A DNA stretch of 64,000 nt from UBA1450 sp964452355 (GCA_964452355.1 CAYVKV010000001.1:1-64000), one strand, 5' to 3'; counted from the stretch's first letter, positions 40,555 through 48,267 are shown. The notes: generated by a model not told the origin, from the sequence alone. Made by a program: numbers and translations.

Positions 40555-41277
40555 TTAGTGTCCATGAACAACAAATCGTAATTCTTTGCCATAAAGTTTG
40601 TCTAAATAATCACTTTTTAAGATGTCTTTAGGTTTGCCATGACAAACCAGTTTGCAGTTAATACAAGCCACCTCTGAAACCTCATGGGCGACCACATCAA
40701 TATCATGAGATACCAGTGCCAAAGTCAGACTGAGATTATGATTGAGGTCCCTGAGAAGCTGGTAGAACTTTGCTTGCGAATCCACGTCTACACCCACAGT
40801 GGGTTCGTCGAGAATTAAGAGCTCAGGTTTAGTAGCCAAGGCCCTGGCAATGAAAACTCGTTGCTGTTGACCCCCGGAAAGCTCTCGTAGCAATTTCTTT
40901 CGGTGTTCTGCCATTTCTACTTCAACCAGTGCATTCGTCACGGCTTTATCGTTTGCCCCACTCATCCCAACCACCTCTTCAACACTAATAGGGAAACTCG
41001 TGACATTTGAACCCGCTCGCTGGGGAACATATCCAATTTTTGACCAATCCTTGAAACGATTCATATCCTGACCAAAAAGCTGAACACTTCCTTGCTGTGG
41101 TTTAAGCAGTCCGAGGATTATTTTGAGTAGCGTGGTTTTACCGCTCCCATTGGGTCCAATAATGCCGAGGAATTCACCTCGTTTGATTTCAAGATTGATG
41201 TCGCTCACGGCAGGCTCGCCGTTGTAGCTAAAACTGACATCGCTAATTTTTACTAAGGTATCGTCTTTCATTTGCAT
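40555..41277 (-). CDS. znuC: Zinc/manganese ABC transporter ATPase (ZnuC-like)
   Basis: The 240-residue ATPase has Walker A GPNGSGKTTLLKI, Q-loop VPQRAG, signature LSGGQQQRVFIARALA, Walker B LLILDEPTVGVD and H-loop SHD. It is the energy-coupling subunit for the ZnuB permease. Its first 10 bp overlap the end of the znuA gene, showing translational coupling. Confidence 0.94.
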   Translation of the reverse strand: MQMKDDTLVKISDVSFSYNGEPAVSDINLEIKRGEFLGIIGPNGSGKTTLLKIILGLLKPQQGSVQLFGQDMNRFKDWSKIGYVPQRAGSNVTSFPISVEEVVGMSGANDKAVTNALVEVEMAEHRKKLLRELSGGQQQRVFIARALATKPELLILDEPTVGVDVDSQAKFYQLLRDLNHNLSLTLALVSHDIDVVAHEVSEVACINCKLVCHGKPKDILKSDYLDKLYGKELRFVVHGH

Positions 41278-42203
41278 TCAAGGGCAACTCTCAAACTTGC
41301 AAGATTGTCCTGTTGGATTGACAAATAATTTTTTCCAGCTGATTGTTCATCGCTAGTCAGGCCTTCCAAGGGGTTAAAGACTATGGTTTTTGCACTAATT
41401 TCTTTGGCGATTGTTTCCGAAAGCTTTGGACTAATTAATGTCTCAAAAAAGATATATTTAACATTGTTCTCTTTTGCGAACTTAGCCACGTCCGCTAATT
41501 GCTTGGGAGATGGTTCTTGATCAGGAGATAGGCCCGAAATTGAGACTTGCTTTAAACCATACCTAGAGGCTATATATCCGAATGCAGCATGGGAGGTAAC
41601 AATATTTTTCTGTTGACAGCTTTGGAGCCCTGCCTTGAAAGACTGATCAAGCAAGTCAAGTTTATTTTCCAAACTCTTCTCGTTAACTTCATAGAAGTCA
41701 GCGTTGGCGGGATCAACCTTGATAAACGCTTGAGCTATCTTCTGGGCTTCTTTCCTGGCTAAAATCGGATCTAACCAAACATGAGGATCCTTTATAACTT
41801 CGCCTTCTTCTTCGACTTCCTGGGTAACTAACCCATCAGCAGCACTCACGATCTCTACGTTTTTACCTTTCAGATCTTCCTCAACTTTATCTCCCCAAGC
41901 TTCCAATCCTCCACCATTAAGAATTAAGACAGAAGCTCTTTCGATATGAGCAATATCTTGAGTGGACGGCTCGTAGTCGTGGGGTTCAGCTCCGGCCGGG
42001 GTGATATTGGAGACATCTGCTTTGTCTCCACCTATTTGGCTAGCAAAGAAATACAAAGGATAAAACGATGCTACTACCTGGATCTTTTTATTTTGAACGG
42101 TGGGTTGAGTAGCCCTCTTAAAGATACCCGTTTTCAAGGCATAACTGACAAAGGAAATTAATATAATCCCAAGGATAAAAGCCACCAATTTATTGTTCTT
42201 CAT
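41268..42203 (-). CDS. znuA: Zinc/manganese ABC transporter solute-binding protein (ZnuA-like)
   Basis: The 311-residue protein has a membrane/signal helix (residues of about 7-25) without a clear lipobox, so it may stay anchored. The ligand motifs of cluster A-1 proteins are present: GAEPHDYEPS (His), KDPHVWLDP (His), SHAAFGYIASRYGL (His), and an acidic residue expected near ETLISPK. The His-rich loop of E. coli ZnuA is replaced by an acidic stretch (EVEEEGEVIKD). Zinc is likely from the operon's Fur-family repressor, but Mn is not excluded. It starts 5 bp after the repressor gene. Confidence 0.92.
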   Translation of the reverse strand: MKNNKLVAFILGIILISFVSYALKTGIFKRATQPTVQNKKIQVVASFYPLYFFASQIGGDKADVSNITPAGAEPHDYEPSTQDIAHIERASVLILNGGGLEAWGDKVEEDLKGKNVEIVSAADGLVTQEVEEEGEVIKDPHVWLDPILARKEAQKIAQAFIKVDPANADFYEVNEKSLENKLDLLDQSFKAGLQSCQQKNIVTSHAAFGYIASRYGLKQVSISGLSPDQEPSPKQLADVAKFAKENNVKYIFFETLISPKLSETIAKEISAKTIVFNPLEGLTSDEQSAGKNYLSIQQDNLASLRVALECK

Positions 42204-42208
42204 AATGT

Positions 42209-42613
42209 TTACCTACAATTGGCACATAGTCCAAAAAATTCTAATGAATGACTTTTTACTTGGAAATTGGTTTGTTCACTAACCTTACGAAGAAGGAATG
42301 CTTCGTTAAGAGCCACATCTTCAACTGATCCACAGTTATCACAAACCAAATGGTGATGATGATGCGCTTCGGTTAGGAGCTCATATTTAGCTGTTTTATC
42401 TTTAAACTGAGTCTTGCCGACAACACCTAGGTCAACGAAACAATCAAGGGTACGATAAACGGTTACCCTATCGATACTTTCATCCTTACTTTTAAGAGCA
42501 GCGATGACCTCTTCCACGCTCTGAGGAAACGTGGTCAAAACATCCAGAACATGTTGTCTTTGATTGGTTAAACGATACCCTTTTTGGCGAAGTATCTGTG
42601 AAATGTTGTTCAT
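42209..42613 (-). CDS. zur: Fur/Zur-family repressor of the zinc-uptake operon
   Basis: The ATG at 42611-42613 gives 134 residues (MNNISQILRQKGYRLTNQRQ), the usual start of the family; the longer frame runs into the promoter. DNA-binding motif DRVTVYRTLDCFVDLGVV, metal site TEAHHHHHLVCDNCG, and C-terminal CANC are present. First in the zur-znuACB-YibE/F operon. Its own promoter is covered by a palindrome (42627-42649), so autoregulation by zinc is likely. It resembles the chromosomal Fur protein at 12.7 kb only in general family features. Confidence 0.9.
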   Translation of the reverse strand: MNNISQILRQKGYRLTNQRQHVLDVLTTFPQSVEEVIAALKSKDESIDRVTVYRTLDCFVDLGVVGKTQFKDKTAKYELLTEAHHHHHLVCDNCGSVEDVALNEAFLLRKVSEQTNFQVKSHSLEFFGLCANCR

Positions 42614-42625
42614 ATGTCTTCGAAT

Positions 42626-42654
42626 ATTATTGCAAACCAGTTGCAATAAGTCAA
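42626..42654 (-). promoter_or_regulatory. zur-znu promoter with perfect palindromic operator
   Basis: On the minus strand TTGACT (42654-42649) and AATAAT (42631-42626) are 17 bp apart. Between and across them lies the perfect 9-5-9 palindrome TTATTGCAA-N5-TTGCAATAA (42627-42649). This placement would block RNA polymerase. The core TTGCAA-N5-TTGCAA matches the site of the chromosomal fur-zip operon apart from the outer base pair. Confidence 0.8.
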
Positions 42655-42765
42655 GGACTCTTATCTCGAGACTAATCACTAAGGAACTAAAAAAACAAAG
42701 AAGATAGCCACGACTCGAGCGGAAATTAGCGAATACGAACAGAAATCAGGAGTTATATATCAGTT

Positions 42766-42969
42766 TCATATTTTTACGAACATTATTTCTTTCTCTTTCA
42801 AAGAAATCTTATTTACGATGTATCCATAGTCCTTTGCTTCTTTTTTATAGTTTAAGAATGAATGGTCAATTGGAAAATCAAGAATATTCTTGACGTCGTC
42901 AAAAGACAGCATCAAGGATGGCTTTTTGCTTCCCTTAAGATATTTCCACAAAGGATCGTATTTACTCAT
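42766..42969 (-). CDS. Small DUF7662-like protein, 67 aa
   Basis: The sequence begins MSKYDPLWKYLKGSKKPSLMLSFDDVKNILDFPIDHSFLNYKKEAKDYG. YDPLWKYL and LSFDDVKNILDFPIDHSF match the pattern of DUF7662-type proteins, which in full-length members ends with a WWSN motif; that end is replaced here. Function is unknown. It sits between the zinc operon and the replication-like cluster, with no clear operon partner. Confidence 0.5.
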   Translation of the reverse strand: MSKYDPLWKYLKGSKKPSLMLSFDDVKNILDFPIDHSFLNYKKEAKDYGYIVNKISLKEKEIMFVKI

Positions 42970-43142
42970 ATGTGTTTATTTAAGTAATTCTTCTTGCTTG
43001 TTTTTTTAGTGTACCAAAATAGGCCTCAGCTTACCAGGCAACTTACCAACTGTCTCCACCAGTAAACAATAATCACCACAAAGTTTATTGAGATGGACAG
43101 CGCACCTTCCCTAAACTGATCGTAGTTCTCAAATAAATTACT

Positions 43143-43400
43143 ATGAATCAGCAAATAAACTCCGATACTTACGTTACCAGTGACTTAGCCCTGGCCACTA
43201 CCATTTCCCTCAAGTTTCCTATTCAGGATATTGACAGGTCCAATCCACGCAAAGCCGTCTTTGTTTTCTTGCGGTCCCTAGAACTAGAAGACCTCGTTGG
43301 GGGTTACTTTCGCAACGAACTTAAAATCTCACCCCAGACATTCTTCAACCAGTTACGTGACATTAAATCGCGGCTTTATGCAGAGGGGAGCCTATGGTAA
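43143..43400 (+). CDS. DUF5659-like small protein
   Basis: The 85-residue protein has YVTSDLALATTISLKFPIQDID, NPRKAVFVFLRSLELEDLVGGYFRNELKISPQTFFNQLRDIKSRLYAEG. The opening Y-x-TSDLALA and the hydrophobic middle are typical of DUF5659, short proteins often found beside recombinase or plasmid genes in CPR and Firmicutes. Function is not known. The stop codon overlaps the start of the next small gene (ATGGTAA at 43394-43400). Confidence 0.6.
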   Translation: MNQQINSDTYVTSDLALATTISLKFPIQDIDRSNPRKAVFVFLRSLELEDLVGGYFRNELKISPQTFFNQLRDIKSRLYAEGSLW

Positions 43401-43549
43401 GCCAGAAACTCCTGCTCGAGCTCAAGCAGATTCTCAAAGAAGACTACGGTGTGGAGTTAAAGCTTGAGGAAGTCTTGGATATCGCTCTGGTCCTTATTGG
43501 CTTTGCAGAAACGGCCATGAAGATCGAGGCCAAGAGCGGTAGCTCGTAG
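43394..43549 (+). CDS. Small element-linked protein, 51 aa
   Basis: The ATG at 43394 overlaps the stop of the DUF5659-like gene, so it is translationally coupled. The product LLLELKQILKEDYGVELKLEEVLDIALVLIGFAETAMK has the same two-helix pattern as the 67-residue protein at 34827-35030. Roughly 11 of 38 aligned positions are identical by eye, including the central Gly and the LD-x-A. It could be a small DNA-binding or regulatory protein; no function is known. Confidence 0.6.
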   Translation: MVSQKLLLELKQILKEDYGVELKLEEVLDIALVLIGFAETAMKIEAKSGSS

Positions 43550-43567
43550 CCCAAGACCAAACAACAA

Positions 43568-44101
43568 ATGAATATGTCAATGAAACAAAAAGAAATAACG
43601 GAAAACCTGTACCTCCAGTTTTGGAGAAACCCCATTTTTTTCAAGGGACTCTTAGCTTGTGTGAATGCCGACCAGTGGCATACATTCACCGCCCTGGCAG
43701 TATTTATTAACGACAAAGGTGAATGCCACCCTTCTCTCAGCAAGCTCAAACAAATTCTAGGCCTTAGCAGCGTAGCTAGCGTCAGCCGACGTAGTACTTC
43801 TCTCGCCAAAGCACGATATGAAGGGAAACCTTTAATTGAAATCAGCAAGAAGAAACATCAGAACAAGAGCGGGACCAATGTCTTTGCCAATAACTCCTAC
43901 ATGCTTAACCAAGAAATCGTTACCATCTTTGCTCCTCACGCCTCAAATCCTGTATGTCGTGAACAACAAACGAGAGGATGGGATGAATTCAAGGCTAAAT
44001 TAATAGACTCGGGTGTTATACGCGAGAAACGAGAGGACGACAAACTAACTAGAAGGGTTTTTAACGAAAAAATAATTAACAAAACGAAATGCAAACTATG
44101 A
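43568..44101 (+). CDS. Winged-helix replication-initiator-like protein
   Basis: The 177-residue protein begins after an ATG preceded by AAACAACAA (no strong ribosome site; a second ATG is 4 codons later). WHTFTALAVFINDKGECHPSLSKLKQILGLSSVASVSRR is a helix-turn-helix pattern seen in plasmid and phage replication proteins (DnaD/RepA-like wHTH), followed by GKPLIEISKKK and NNSYMLNQEIVTIF. It could bind the adjacent 11-bp-phased array. Its end is only 10 bp from the first array module. The C-terminal part after residue 130 may be shorter than in full-length relatives. Confidence 0.6.
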   Translation: MNMSMKQKEITENLYLQFWRNPIFFKGLLACVNADQWHTFTALAVFINDKGECHPSLSKLKQILGLSSVASVSRRSTSLAKARYEGKPLIEISKKKHQNKSGTNVFANNSYMLNQEIVTIFAPHASNPVCREQQTRGWDEFKAKLIDSGVIREKREDDKLTRRVFNEKIINKTKCKL

Positions 44102-44110
44102 AAAATAAGG

Positions 44111-44614
44111 TTGGCCGAAAGTTGGCTAAAAGTTGGCTGGGAAAAGAAGCCTTTAAGGTGGGACAAAAGGTGGATGAAGTGTGGATGGGTGTTGGTCAAT
44201 ACTTGGTCAGAAATTGGTCAGCTTTTAAGGCTAAAGAGGTTGGACAGAACTTGGACAAAAGTTGGACGGATTTTAGGGGTAATAAATTAGGACAACGCTC
44301 GTACAAAATTAGTACAGATTTTCACCCCTNNNNNNNNNNGGGTATGCCAAGGTTATGCCAACTGTATGCCAGAATTCCGATCCAAAGGACTTCTCCAATT
44401 CTTCTCCAACACTTCTCCAGAAATCCAAGACTCTAGCCTTAAAAAGGTTTCCCAACAGTTACCCAATGATTACCCAGAAAATAATGGTCTTGGCCTGAAT
44501 AAATCAGGACAAAGTCGGTATGAAATCGGTACAGAAAATTGCGTTAGGGTTACGTCAAAGTTTCGTCAGTTTGGAGGCTATCAGGTTGGGCAACTCTTGG
44601 GTGAAACTTGTGTG
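44111..44614 (+). repeat. Array of eleven modules, each a short core repeated three times at 11-bp steps
   Basis: Starts of the repeated cores are: TTGGC 44111/44122/44133; TGGA-like 44160/44171/44182; TTGGTCA 44192/44203/44214; TTGGACA 44240/44251/44262; TNGKACA 44288/44299/44310; TATGCCA 44343/44354/44365; CTTCTCCA 44390/44401/44412; TTWCCCA 44448/44459/44470; TCGGTAC-like 44504/44515/44526; TTNCGTCA 44539/44550/44561; TTGGG 44586/44597/44608 (last degenerate). Every step within a module is 11 bp; spacing between modules is 33-58 bp and not in a constant codon phase. Most modules end in CAGA. No continuous gene spans the region. The 10-N gap falls between modules five and six. Confidence 0.85.
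44330..44339. other. Assembly gap, 10 N
   Basis: Ten undetermined bases lie inside the 11-bp-phased array, between CACCCC and GGGGT. The flanks are mirror-like, so a small palindrome or loss of modules is possible; true length is unknown. Confidence 0.95.
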
Positions 44615-44766
44615 GATTTGGGACCTTTTTACCTTGAAATGAACCTAGTCATCCAACCTCTCTCATTTATTACCCACTCGCTTATAGCCGACAACAAACG
44701 AGCACAGGACAAACAGCTTGATGTTCCTGAGTTATTCCTTTATGTTGTGTTGCCAGATCAAAGCCT

Positions 44767-46383
44767 ATGAAAACTGCCATTTTCTGCCGAGTAAGCAGCA
44801 AAGAACAAGAAGACACGGGCTACTCTTTACCGGCCCAGGAGAAGTTCCTCCGCGATTACGCCGAGAAACAAGGGTTAGAAGTAGCCAAAGTCTTCGCCAT
44901 TTCCGAATCGGCTGCTGGTAAAACCCAGAGGAAAGTTTTTATTGAGATGGTGGCCTACGTTCGCAAGCACGATATCCCCACCATTATTGTCGAAACCACG
45001 GACCGACTAACCAGAAACTTTGCCGATGTCCCCATGATTGACCTGTGGATTACCGAGAATGAAACCCATCAGGTCCACTTGGCCAAGGAAGGCTGCATTC
45101 TCCATAACACCTCTCGCTCCCACGAATGGTTTATGTGGCGGGTGAAAGTAGCCACAGCCGAGTATTACGTCCGGCTGTTATCAGAAAACGTTAAGAAGGG
45201 ACAAAAGGAAAAGATTGCTCAAGGCTGGATCCCCACCAAACCACCCAATGGGTATAAAACGATTGGCGAAACTGGCCACAAGATCCATGTCGTTGATGAG
45301 GACACCGCCCCGTTAGTGAGGAAAATGTTTGAACTCTATGCCACCGGCAACTATTCAACCAAGCGGCTGGTCAAGAAAATGTATGATGAAGGCATGAGAT
45401 CCCAGCTGGGACACAGACTTCCACACAGCCGGATCCATTCCCTGCTGCGCGATCCCTTTTATATCGGTAAAATTAGGTGGAACAAAGAAGTCTGCGATGG
45501 TAAGCAGGAACCGTTAATCTCTGTCGAACTGTTCAACAAGGTTCAGAACATGCTCACTAACAGAACCACTCCCAAATACCGTAAGCACAACTTCCTCTTC
45601 CGAGGACTGATTAAATGCGCTAGCTGCCACAATTCAATCACTTTCGAAATCGCCAAAGCCCAATACATTTACGGCCACTGTAACCATTATCATGAATGTC
45701 CGCAAACAACTTGGGTCAAAGAAGACGAAGTCGAAGAACAGTTAATTAGTGGCTTTGAGAACTTACGAATCAAAAATGCCAAGATTACCGATTGGCTCAA
45801 GAAGGCTCTAAAGGAAAGCCATCAGGACGAACTCCAATACCACAATGACACCGTAGGCGAACTTCATGCCCGCTACGAGGCAGCCCAGAAACGATTGGAT
45901 AAACTATATGACGACAAAATCGATGAAAAAATCACTCCTGAGTTTTATAGCCGCAAGTTTAAACAGTATTCAGACGAGAAGGACGAGATAACCGAGTCGA
46001 TAAAGAAGCATTCCAACGCCAGCACCGGCTTCTTGAATCTTGGGGTGAGCATTTACGAACTCTCCCAGAGAGCCAAAGAGATTTATTTACAAGCCAAAGC
46101 CAAGGACATGGTAGATGAACAACGGGCACTTATAAGGTTTGTCTTCGGGTCATTAACAGTGGATGAAGGAAAGCTGAGCTACACCTACAGCAAGACCTTT
46201 AAAATCCTCTCCGAGGCAGTATCAGAAACAAATGGTCCGAAAGTGGAAAAAATCGAAGACTTGGAAAATGGAAAATTCGAACTTACAAAAAAGCCCGACA
46301 GTTCAACACAAAGGGACGCTTTGTTGCCTCTGCGTCCCATCTGGCTCCCCGACGTGGATTCGAACCACGAACCTTATTCTTAA
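44767..46383 (+). CDS. Large serine recombinase (site-specific integrase)
   Basis: The 538-residue protein has the resolvase catalytic domain at residues 1-145: AIFCRVSSKEQEDTGYSL with the nucleophile Ser near residue 10, and TTDRLTRN. The recombinase domain follows (IPTKPPNGYKTIGETG, RIHSLLRDPFYIGKIRW), then a zinc ribbon (IKCASCHNSITFE and GHCNHYHECPQ) and a coiled coil (residues of about 355-425). The last residues (IWLPDVDSNHEPYS) are a translation of the reverse strand of tRNA-Asn, so integration fused the gene to the tRNA. It should catalyse insertion and excision of the element. Confidence 0.93.
   Translation: MKTAIFCRVSSKEQEDTGYSLPAQEKFLRDYAEKQGLEVAKVFAISESAAGKTQRKVFIEMVAYVRKHDIPTIIVETTDRLTRNFADVPMIDLWITENETHQVHLAKEGCILHNTSRSHEWFMWRVKVATAEYYVRLLSENVKKGQKEKIAQGWIPTKPPNGYKTIGETGHKIHVVDEDTAPLVRKMFELYATGNYSTKRLVKKMYDEGMRSQLGHRLPHSRIHSLLRDPFYIGKIRWNKEVCDGKQEPLISVELFNKVQNMLTNRTTPKYRKHNFLFRGLIKCASCHNSITFEIAKAQYIYGHCNHYHECPQTTWVKEDEVEEQLISGFENLRIKNAKITDWLKKALKESHQDELQYHNDTVGELHARYEAAQKRLDKLYDDKIDEKITPEFYSRKFKQYSDEKDEITESIKKHSNASTGFLNLGVSIYELSQRAKEIYLQAKAKDMVDEQRALIRFVFGSLTVDEGKLSYTYSKTFKILSEAVSETNGPKVEKIEDLENGKFELTKKPDSSTQRDALLPLRPIWLPDVDSNHEPYS
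46313..46338. repeat. Inverted repeat between recombinase gene end and tRNA-Asn
   Basis: GGGACGC (46313-46319) and GCGTCCC (46332-46338) are perfect inverted copies 12 bp apart, ending 4 bp before the tRNA CCA end. On the minus strand it can be the terminator of tRNA-Asn (TTTGTG follows). It may equally be half of the recombinase attachment site. Confidence 0.55.
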
Positions 46384-46416
46384 CAGGAATCTGCTCTACC
46401 ATTGAGCTATCGGGGA
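46342..46416 (-). tRNA. tRNA-Asn (GTT)
   Basis: On the minus strand the acceptor TCCCCGA pairs with TCGGGGA, the D stem is GCTC/GAGC, the anticodon loop is CTGTTAA with anticodon GTT, and the T stem-loop is CGTGG-TTCGAAT-CCACG. GCCA is encoded at the 3' end (46345-46342). The anticodon stem has a G-A mismatch at its outer pair. It is the integration site of the element, whose DNA begins at its 3' end. Confidence 0.93.
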
Positions 46417-46451
46417 ATTCAAGATCAAATTATACCAGTATGAGATGAATT

Positions 46452-47030
46452 TTAAAAAGGCAACGTTAGCGCAGTCTCATCCGCACCTTCTTCTTCCATA
46501 TATCGTCTCCAGTTTACTCGAATGGGCACCTTTCCCGTCTCATTCATAAAATAGATCTTTTCATTTTTCACACCGTATTCAAAAAGTCGCTTTGTCACCA
46601 TCACATCATCAAGACAATATTTTTCAAGCTCATCCCATTTTCCTTCCTTGAAATAGTCTATTGCCATCAGGCCATGACCGGTTTTCTTTTCATTCAGTGT
46701 GGCGTAGGCTGCGTCATTTAAGCCGATTCGTTTCCCAAGAACGCGCTTGATGTCATCTAGAATATCAAACTGCGGAAGTTTTTCAATATCTCCGGGATAA
46801 TATGCCTGAAGTACCTGTAGATCAAAACTTCGACTATTGTATCCGATGATGTACGAGGCTTTTTCCAATTTTGAAAATAATCTGCGAAAATCATTTTCAC
46901 GATATACATACCCCTGACGGTCTGCGTAGTCATAAATACCCACAACAGAAATGCCAAGTTTTTGTGGTTCATCAAACTCACGAAACGTGTGTTTTGTCTC
47001 GAGATCGAGGACAAGCGGAAATTTTTGCAT
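46452..47030 (-). CDS. DEDD-type 3'-5' exonuclease (RNase H fold)
   Basis: The 192-residue protein starts KFPLVLDLETKHTF with the D and E of motif I at about residues 9-11. IIGYNSRSFDLQVLQAYY gives motif II, and LEKYCLDDVMVTKRLFEYG gives motif III of the DEDDy type. It resembles the ribonuclease H-like exonucleases of YprB/DnaQ type. Nucleic acid substrate is unknown. The start overlaps the stop of the upstream 134-residue gene by 1 bp, suggesting coupling. Confidence 0.85.
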   Translation of the reverse strand: MQKFPLVLDLETKHTFREFDEPQKLGISVVGIYDYADRQGYVYRENDFRRLFSKLEKASYIIGYNSRSFDLQVLQAYYPGDIEKLPQFDILDDIKRVLGKRIGLNDAAYATLNEKKTGHGLMAIDYFKEGKWDELEKYCLDDVMVTKRLFEYGVKNEKIYFMNETGKVPIRVNWRRYMEEEGADETALTLPF

Positions 47031-47434
47031 CAGTTTACCCGTAAATTATTGTCTTTGATGATTTCGATCTCGAAAAGCTGCATCATGCTTTTATCCTGAA
47101 AATCAACCGCTTGAATATTTGCTTGCTTGAGTTGGTTTTGAAAGTTCACCCGAAGATCATTGACCATCCGAAAAAAGGCATCTTTTTCATCTAAATCAAT
47201 TGAGTCAAACTCCAATCGAAAAAACTCGTCAAGTTTTCCCAAACTCCACAATGCTTCGATAAAATCATTATTGCCATAATCAAGCTCAGTAATATCTCCT
47301 GAGATCGGTCGAATCTTGAAGTTCATCATTCGCACGTCATATACCATTTCTCCCATTTCTGGTTTATTTGCTAAGATTCGCTCTTGAAAATGCTTTATTT
47401 TATCTACTGCGTCTATTTTTTTTGAAGAATCCAT
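47030..47434 (-). CDS. Unknown protein, 134 aa, coupled to the exonuclease
   Basis: The soluble, acidic protein is predicted mostly helical with a mixed middle (MVYDVRMMNFKIRPISGDITELDYGNNDF). It has no motif that I can assign. It ends at the first base of the exonuclease start codon, so the two genes form an operon. It might be a partner of the exonuclease; there is no direct evidence for this. Confidence 0.5.
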   Translation of the reverse strand: MDSSKKIDAVDKIKHFQERILANKPEMGEMVYDVRMMNFKIRPISGDITELDYGNNDFIEALWSLGKLDEFFRLEFDSIDLDEKDAFFRMVNDLRVNFQNQLKQANIQAVDFQDKSMMQLFEIEIIKDNNLRVN

Positions 47435-47450
47435 AGAGTATAATTATGAA

Positions 47451-47885
47451 ATGATAAAACAAACCCTGCAAAAAGAGCAAATTGAAGCTATGAAAGCAAA
47501 GGATTCTTTCAAACTTCAAACCATACGATACATTTTAGCACAGATTAAAAATAAGGAAATTGATTTGCAAAAAGAGCTTGAAGATCAGGAGGTTGTCGAT
47601 GTTTTACGCAAAGAAGCAAAAAAACTACAAGATTCAATCACTGCATTTAAAGACGCTGGGCGCCCCGATCTTGAATCTGAAAGTCAGAATCAGTTGGATA
47701 TTGTAAGCGTCTACCTTCCAAAAGAACTTTCAGATGAGGCACTCAAAGCAAAAATTCAGGAAATAATTGATGAAAATAAAGATGTATACGATAAAAATCC
47801 GAATGCAATGATTGGTATTTGCGTGGGAAAACTCAAATCTGAGGCAGACTCTTCTCGCATCGCTCAAATCGTACGATCAATGTAA
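47451..47885 (+). CDS. yqeY: GatB/YqeY domain protein
   Basis: The 144-residue protein matches YqeY: QIEAMKAKDSFKLQTIRYILAQIKNKEID, LRKEAKKLQDSITAFKDAGRPDLESESQNQLDIVSVYLPKELS and IGICVGKLKSEADSSRIAQIVRSM. It is related to the tail domain of GatB amidotransferase and probably interacts with tRNA or tRNA-dependent amidation. It has its own start 17 bp from the divergent gene. Confidence 0.92.
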   Translation: MIKQTLQKEQIEAMKAKDSFKLQTIRYILAQIKNKEIDLQKELEDQEVVDVLRKEAKKLQDSITAFKDAGRPDLESESQNQLDIVSVYLPKELSDEALKAKIQEIIDENKDVYDKNPNAMIGICVGKLKSEADSSRIAQIVRSM

Positions 47886-47928
47886 TTCAAAAATAATTCT
47901 TCCCCTATTTTTGTTATAGTGAAAATAT

Positions 47929-48267
47929 ATGAGACGTGTTCGAATGCTTTTACTCTATGGTTTGGTGGTATTTTTTATCCTTTCTTTGACCAAAAACATC
48001 GTTGAGTATCAAAAAAACTTAAGTTTTTACAGCAACTACAAAGCAGAGTACACTGCAGAAAAAAAACGGAATACTGAGCTTAAAACACAGCTCGTCAAGG
48101 CACAAGACATCAATGAATTTGAAAAAATAGTTCGAAACAAACTCAATTTGCACAAAAAAGATGAAACAATTATGGTCATTCCAAATCCGACGCCGACTAT
48201 TTTAGCTCCAACGCCAACAACCCCTCCTCCCTATCGTCAATGGCTCGATGTATTCTCAGACCGCTAA
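47929..48267 (+). CDS. FtsB/DivIC-like septum formation protein
   Basis: The 112-residue protein has one membrane helix (LLLYGLVVFFILSLTKNIV), a coiled coil (AEYTAEKKRNTELKTQLVKAQDINEFEKIVRNKLNL) and a Pro/Thr-rich tail. EKIVRNKLNLHKKDETI matches the conserved FtsB/DivIC end. Such proteins act in the divisome. The tail of prolines is typical of CPR versions. It lies 44 bp upstream of tRNA-Met. Confidence 0.82.
   Translation: MRRVRMLLLYGLVVFFILSLTKNIVEYQKNLSFYSNYKAEYTAEKKRNTELKTQLVKAQDINEFEKIVRNKLNLHKKDETIMVIPNPTPTILAPTPTTPPPYRQWLDVFSDR

Larger units (their letters stand above)
34617..46347. mobile_element. Probable integrative element inserted at tRNA-Asn
   Basis: The right end abuts the 3' end of tRNA-Asn and carries a serine recombinase whose last codons run into the tRNA sequence. 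The 9-mer ATCTGGCTC occurs at 46339-46347 (covering the tRNA CCA end) and again at 34617-34625, where host-type genes end and decayed coding pieces lie; it may be the duplicated core. Contents are a replication-like protein, small accessory proteins, a zinc-uptake operon and a HEPN/membrane operon. Genes inside use more G/C-ending codons than those outside. The right end is well supported; the left end is tentative. Confidence 0.6.

Noticed and set aside
44111..44614. CRISPR array
   Set aside because: Repeats are 5-8 bp at an 11-bp step, differ between modules, and no cas gene is present.
44089..44770. Two overlapping open frames across the 11-bp array (44089-44436 through the N run, and 44366-44770)
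   Set aside because: The first passes through undetermined bases, and the frames change between modules. Amino-acid repeats such as VGQ-x-L-x-x-S-W follow from the 33-bp length of three 11-bp steps. No ribosome site precedes either. A decayed gene remains possible.
43568..46383. Diversity-generating retroelement or retron
   Set aside because: No reverse transcriptase motif is encoded anywhere in the window.
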